Shown one piece after another: positions 13,437 through 14,148 of a DNA stretch of 14,148 bases; the first letter of the stretch is position 1, and the number at the start of each line of letters is the position of its first letter. Below the pieces are notes generated by a model. That model searched no databases. It had not been told where the DNA came from and saw only the letters and a list, made by a program, of their open reading frames with translations. Position numbers and translations under genes: made by a program. This DNA is from Flavobacteriaceae bacterium (GTDB lineage: Bacteria; Bacteroidota; Bacteroidia; Flavobacteriales; Flavobacteriaceae). The stretch spans positions 1 through 14,148 of the forward strand of contig JABDPL010000048.1 of NCBI GenBank assembly GCA_013042825.1. The letters run 5' to 3'.

Positions 13437-14148
13437 GCATATTGATAGCATAGGAAGAGCTATTCTGACTATTGATGCCAAAGATGTACATAATAAAGAA
13501 TTAGCTGAGGTTATTTATCCCGACGGCAGAAAGGCATTTGCCCAGGTTATTGCTCTCGATCGCAGTAAGGTCACCCTTCAGCTTTTTGGCGGAGGTTTTG
13601 GTGTTTCTACCGATTGTAAAGTGCGTTTTTTAGGAAATCCCGTCCAGGTGGGTTTTTCAGATGAGATGTTGGGACGGGTCTATGCGGGTAACGGGCAACC
13701 AATAGATGGCGGACCCCAATTGGTGTCGGATATGACGCGAGTAGCCGGCCCATCTATCAACCCGGTGAAACGTCTCATTCCGAAGAATATGATACGCACA
13801 GGTGTGCCCATGATCGATGTATTCAATACCTTGGTGCGTTCTCAGAAGATCCCGATTTTCGCCAGAGCAGGCGAACCATACAACAGGTTGCTGGCTAATA
13901 TTGCAACGCAGACCGATGCCGACGTGATTATTATTGGCGGTGTTGGCCTTAAGTATGATGAATACCATTATTTCAACGAACGTATCGAGGAAGCAGGTAG
14001 TAAGAGTAAAACCATTATGTTCATTCATACACACAGGGATTCCGTGGTTGAAGGTCTTATGGTGCCCGATTTAGCATTGGCAGTTGGAGAACGTTTTGCA
14101 CTTCAGGGTAAAAATGTATTTGTGCTGTTATCAGATATGACCCAATGG
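13417..14148 (+). CDS. atpB: V/A-type ATP synthase (ATPase) subunit B (3' truncated)
   Basis: The first 244 residues of the non-catalytic B subunit; the frame stays open to the window edge. The start is the ATG at 13417 (MLRKTYEHIDSIGRAIL), the only ATG after the in-frame stop at 13402-13404. It overlaps the end of subunit A by 20 bp, which suggests translational coupling. After the N-terminal barrel (GELAE-like KELAEVIYPDGRK, VTLQLFGGGFGVST) come MLGRVYAGNGQPIDGG and NMIRTGVPMIDVFNTLVRSQ. At the site of the P-loop is FARAGEPYNRLLANIA, which lacks the GKT of catalytic subunits, as expected for B. The segment VPDLALAVGERFALQ and the end LLSDMTQW continue the family pattern. The sequence resembles the chlamydial/bacterial V-type branch. 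Together with A it forms the alternating hexamer of the head. Confidence 0.93.
   Translation, partial: MLRKTYEHIDSIGRAILTIDAKDVHNKELAEVIYPDGRKAFAQVIALDRSKVTLQLFGGGFGVSTDCKVRFLGNPVQVGFSDEMLGRVYAGNGQPIDGGPQLVSDMTRVAGPSINPVKRLIPKNMIRTGVPMIDVFNTLVRSQKIPIFARAGEPYNRLLANIATQTDADVIIIGGVGLKYDEYHYFNERIEEAGSKSKTIMFIHTHRDSVVEGLMVPDLALAVGERFALQGKNVFVLLSDMTQW

Noticed and set aside
13433..13453. ATG at 13433 overlapping the subunit A stop as the start of subunit B
   Set aside because: This frame stops after six codons. The subunit B wording continues in the frame of the ATG at 13417.
13657..14034. 125-codon minus-strand frame at the end of the window
   Set aside because: It is antisense to ATPase subunit B, which is clearly coding in the plus frame from 13417 to the edge.
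1..14148. CRISPR arrays, tRNA or rRNA genes, insertion sequences, attachment sites
   Set aside because: No regularly spaced repeats, tRNA-like cloverleaf, conserved rRNA stretch, transposase or integrase wording, or flanking direct repeats were seen by eye. A dedicated scan was not possible.

Overview
The window looks like a chromosomal segment from a member of the Bacteroidota, probably a flavobacterium-like organism. The support is: two proteins with type IX secretion (T9SS) C-terminal sorting domains, a lipoprotein whose Cys is followed by an acidic SGGDDE stretch, the Bacteroidota-style Crp/Fnr and tandem UspA proteins, moderate GC with AT-rich spacers, and matches to the Bacteroidota -7 promoter element TAnnTTTG. 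This is a judgement from protein style, not from a marker gene. No rRNA, tRNA, CRISPR array, insertion sequence or phage gene was seen.

Layout. 1-855: the 3' end of a T9SS-secreted protein followed by a surface-type lipoprotein with two fibronectin-III-like domains. 949-2729 (minus strand): a Crp/Fnr-family regulator and a secreted T9SS substrate, separated by a strong minus-strand terminator; a short frameshifted gene remnant lies just upstream of the substrate gene. 2956-5240 (plus): nrdG-nrdD, the oxygen-sensitive class III ribonucleotide reductase and its radical-SAM activase, 2 bp apart. 5261-6588 (minus): an Rrf2 regulator with three cysteines suitable for an Fe-S cluster, tail to tail with nrdD, then a secreted protein with a duplicated alpha/beta-barrel-like unit. 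7028-9058 (plus): a membrane-anchored class III nucleotide cyclase with TolB-like and TPR regions, preceded by an attenuator-like pair of alternative hairpins. 9437-10231 (minus) and 10516-11658 (plus): two divergent tandem-UspA proteins, the second with a TPR tail. 11691-14148 (plus): catalytic subunit A and the truncated start of subunit B of a V/A-type rotary ATPase.

How it fits together. The recurring theme is life at low oxygen or low energy. NrdDG makes deoxyribonucleotides without oxygen. The adjacent Fe-S-type Rrf2 protein is a natural candidate to sense oxygen, NO or redox state. UspA proteins bind ATP or respond to energy stress. The V/A-type ATPase couples ATP to ion transport and may be co-transcribed with the UspA-TPR gene. 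The Crp/Fnr protein and the cyclase add possible signalling inputs, but no direct link between them can be shown from sequence.

The most unusual points are the UspA-TPR to V-ATPase arrangement with no subunit E-like gene immediately before subunit A, the ATP-cone-less NrdD beside a three-Cys Rrf2 gene, the alternative hairpins before the cyclase, and the one-base frameshift that breaks a 58-residue gene upstream of the T9SS substrate. No clearly new multi-gene defence or mobile system was found.
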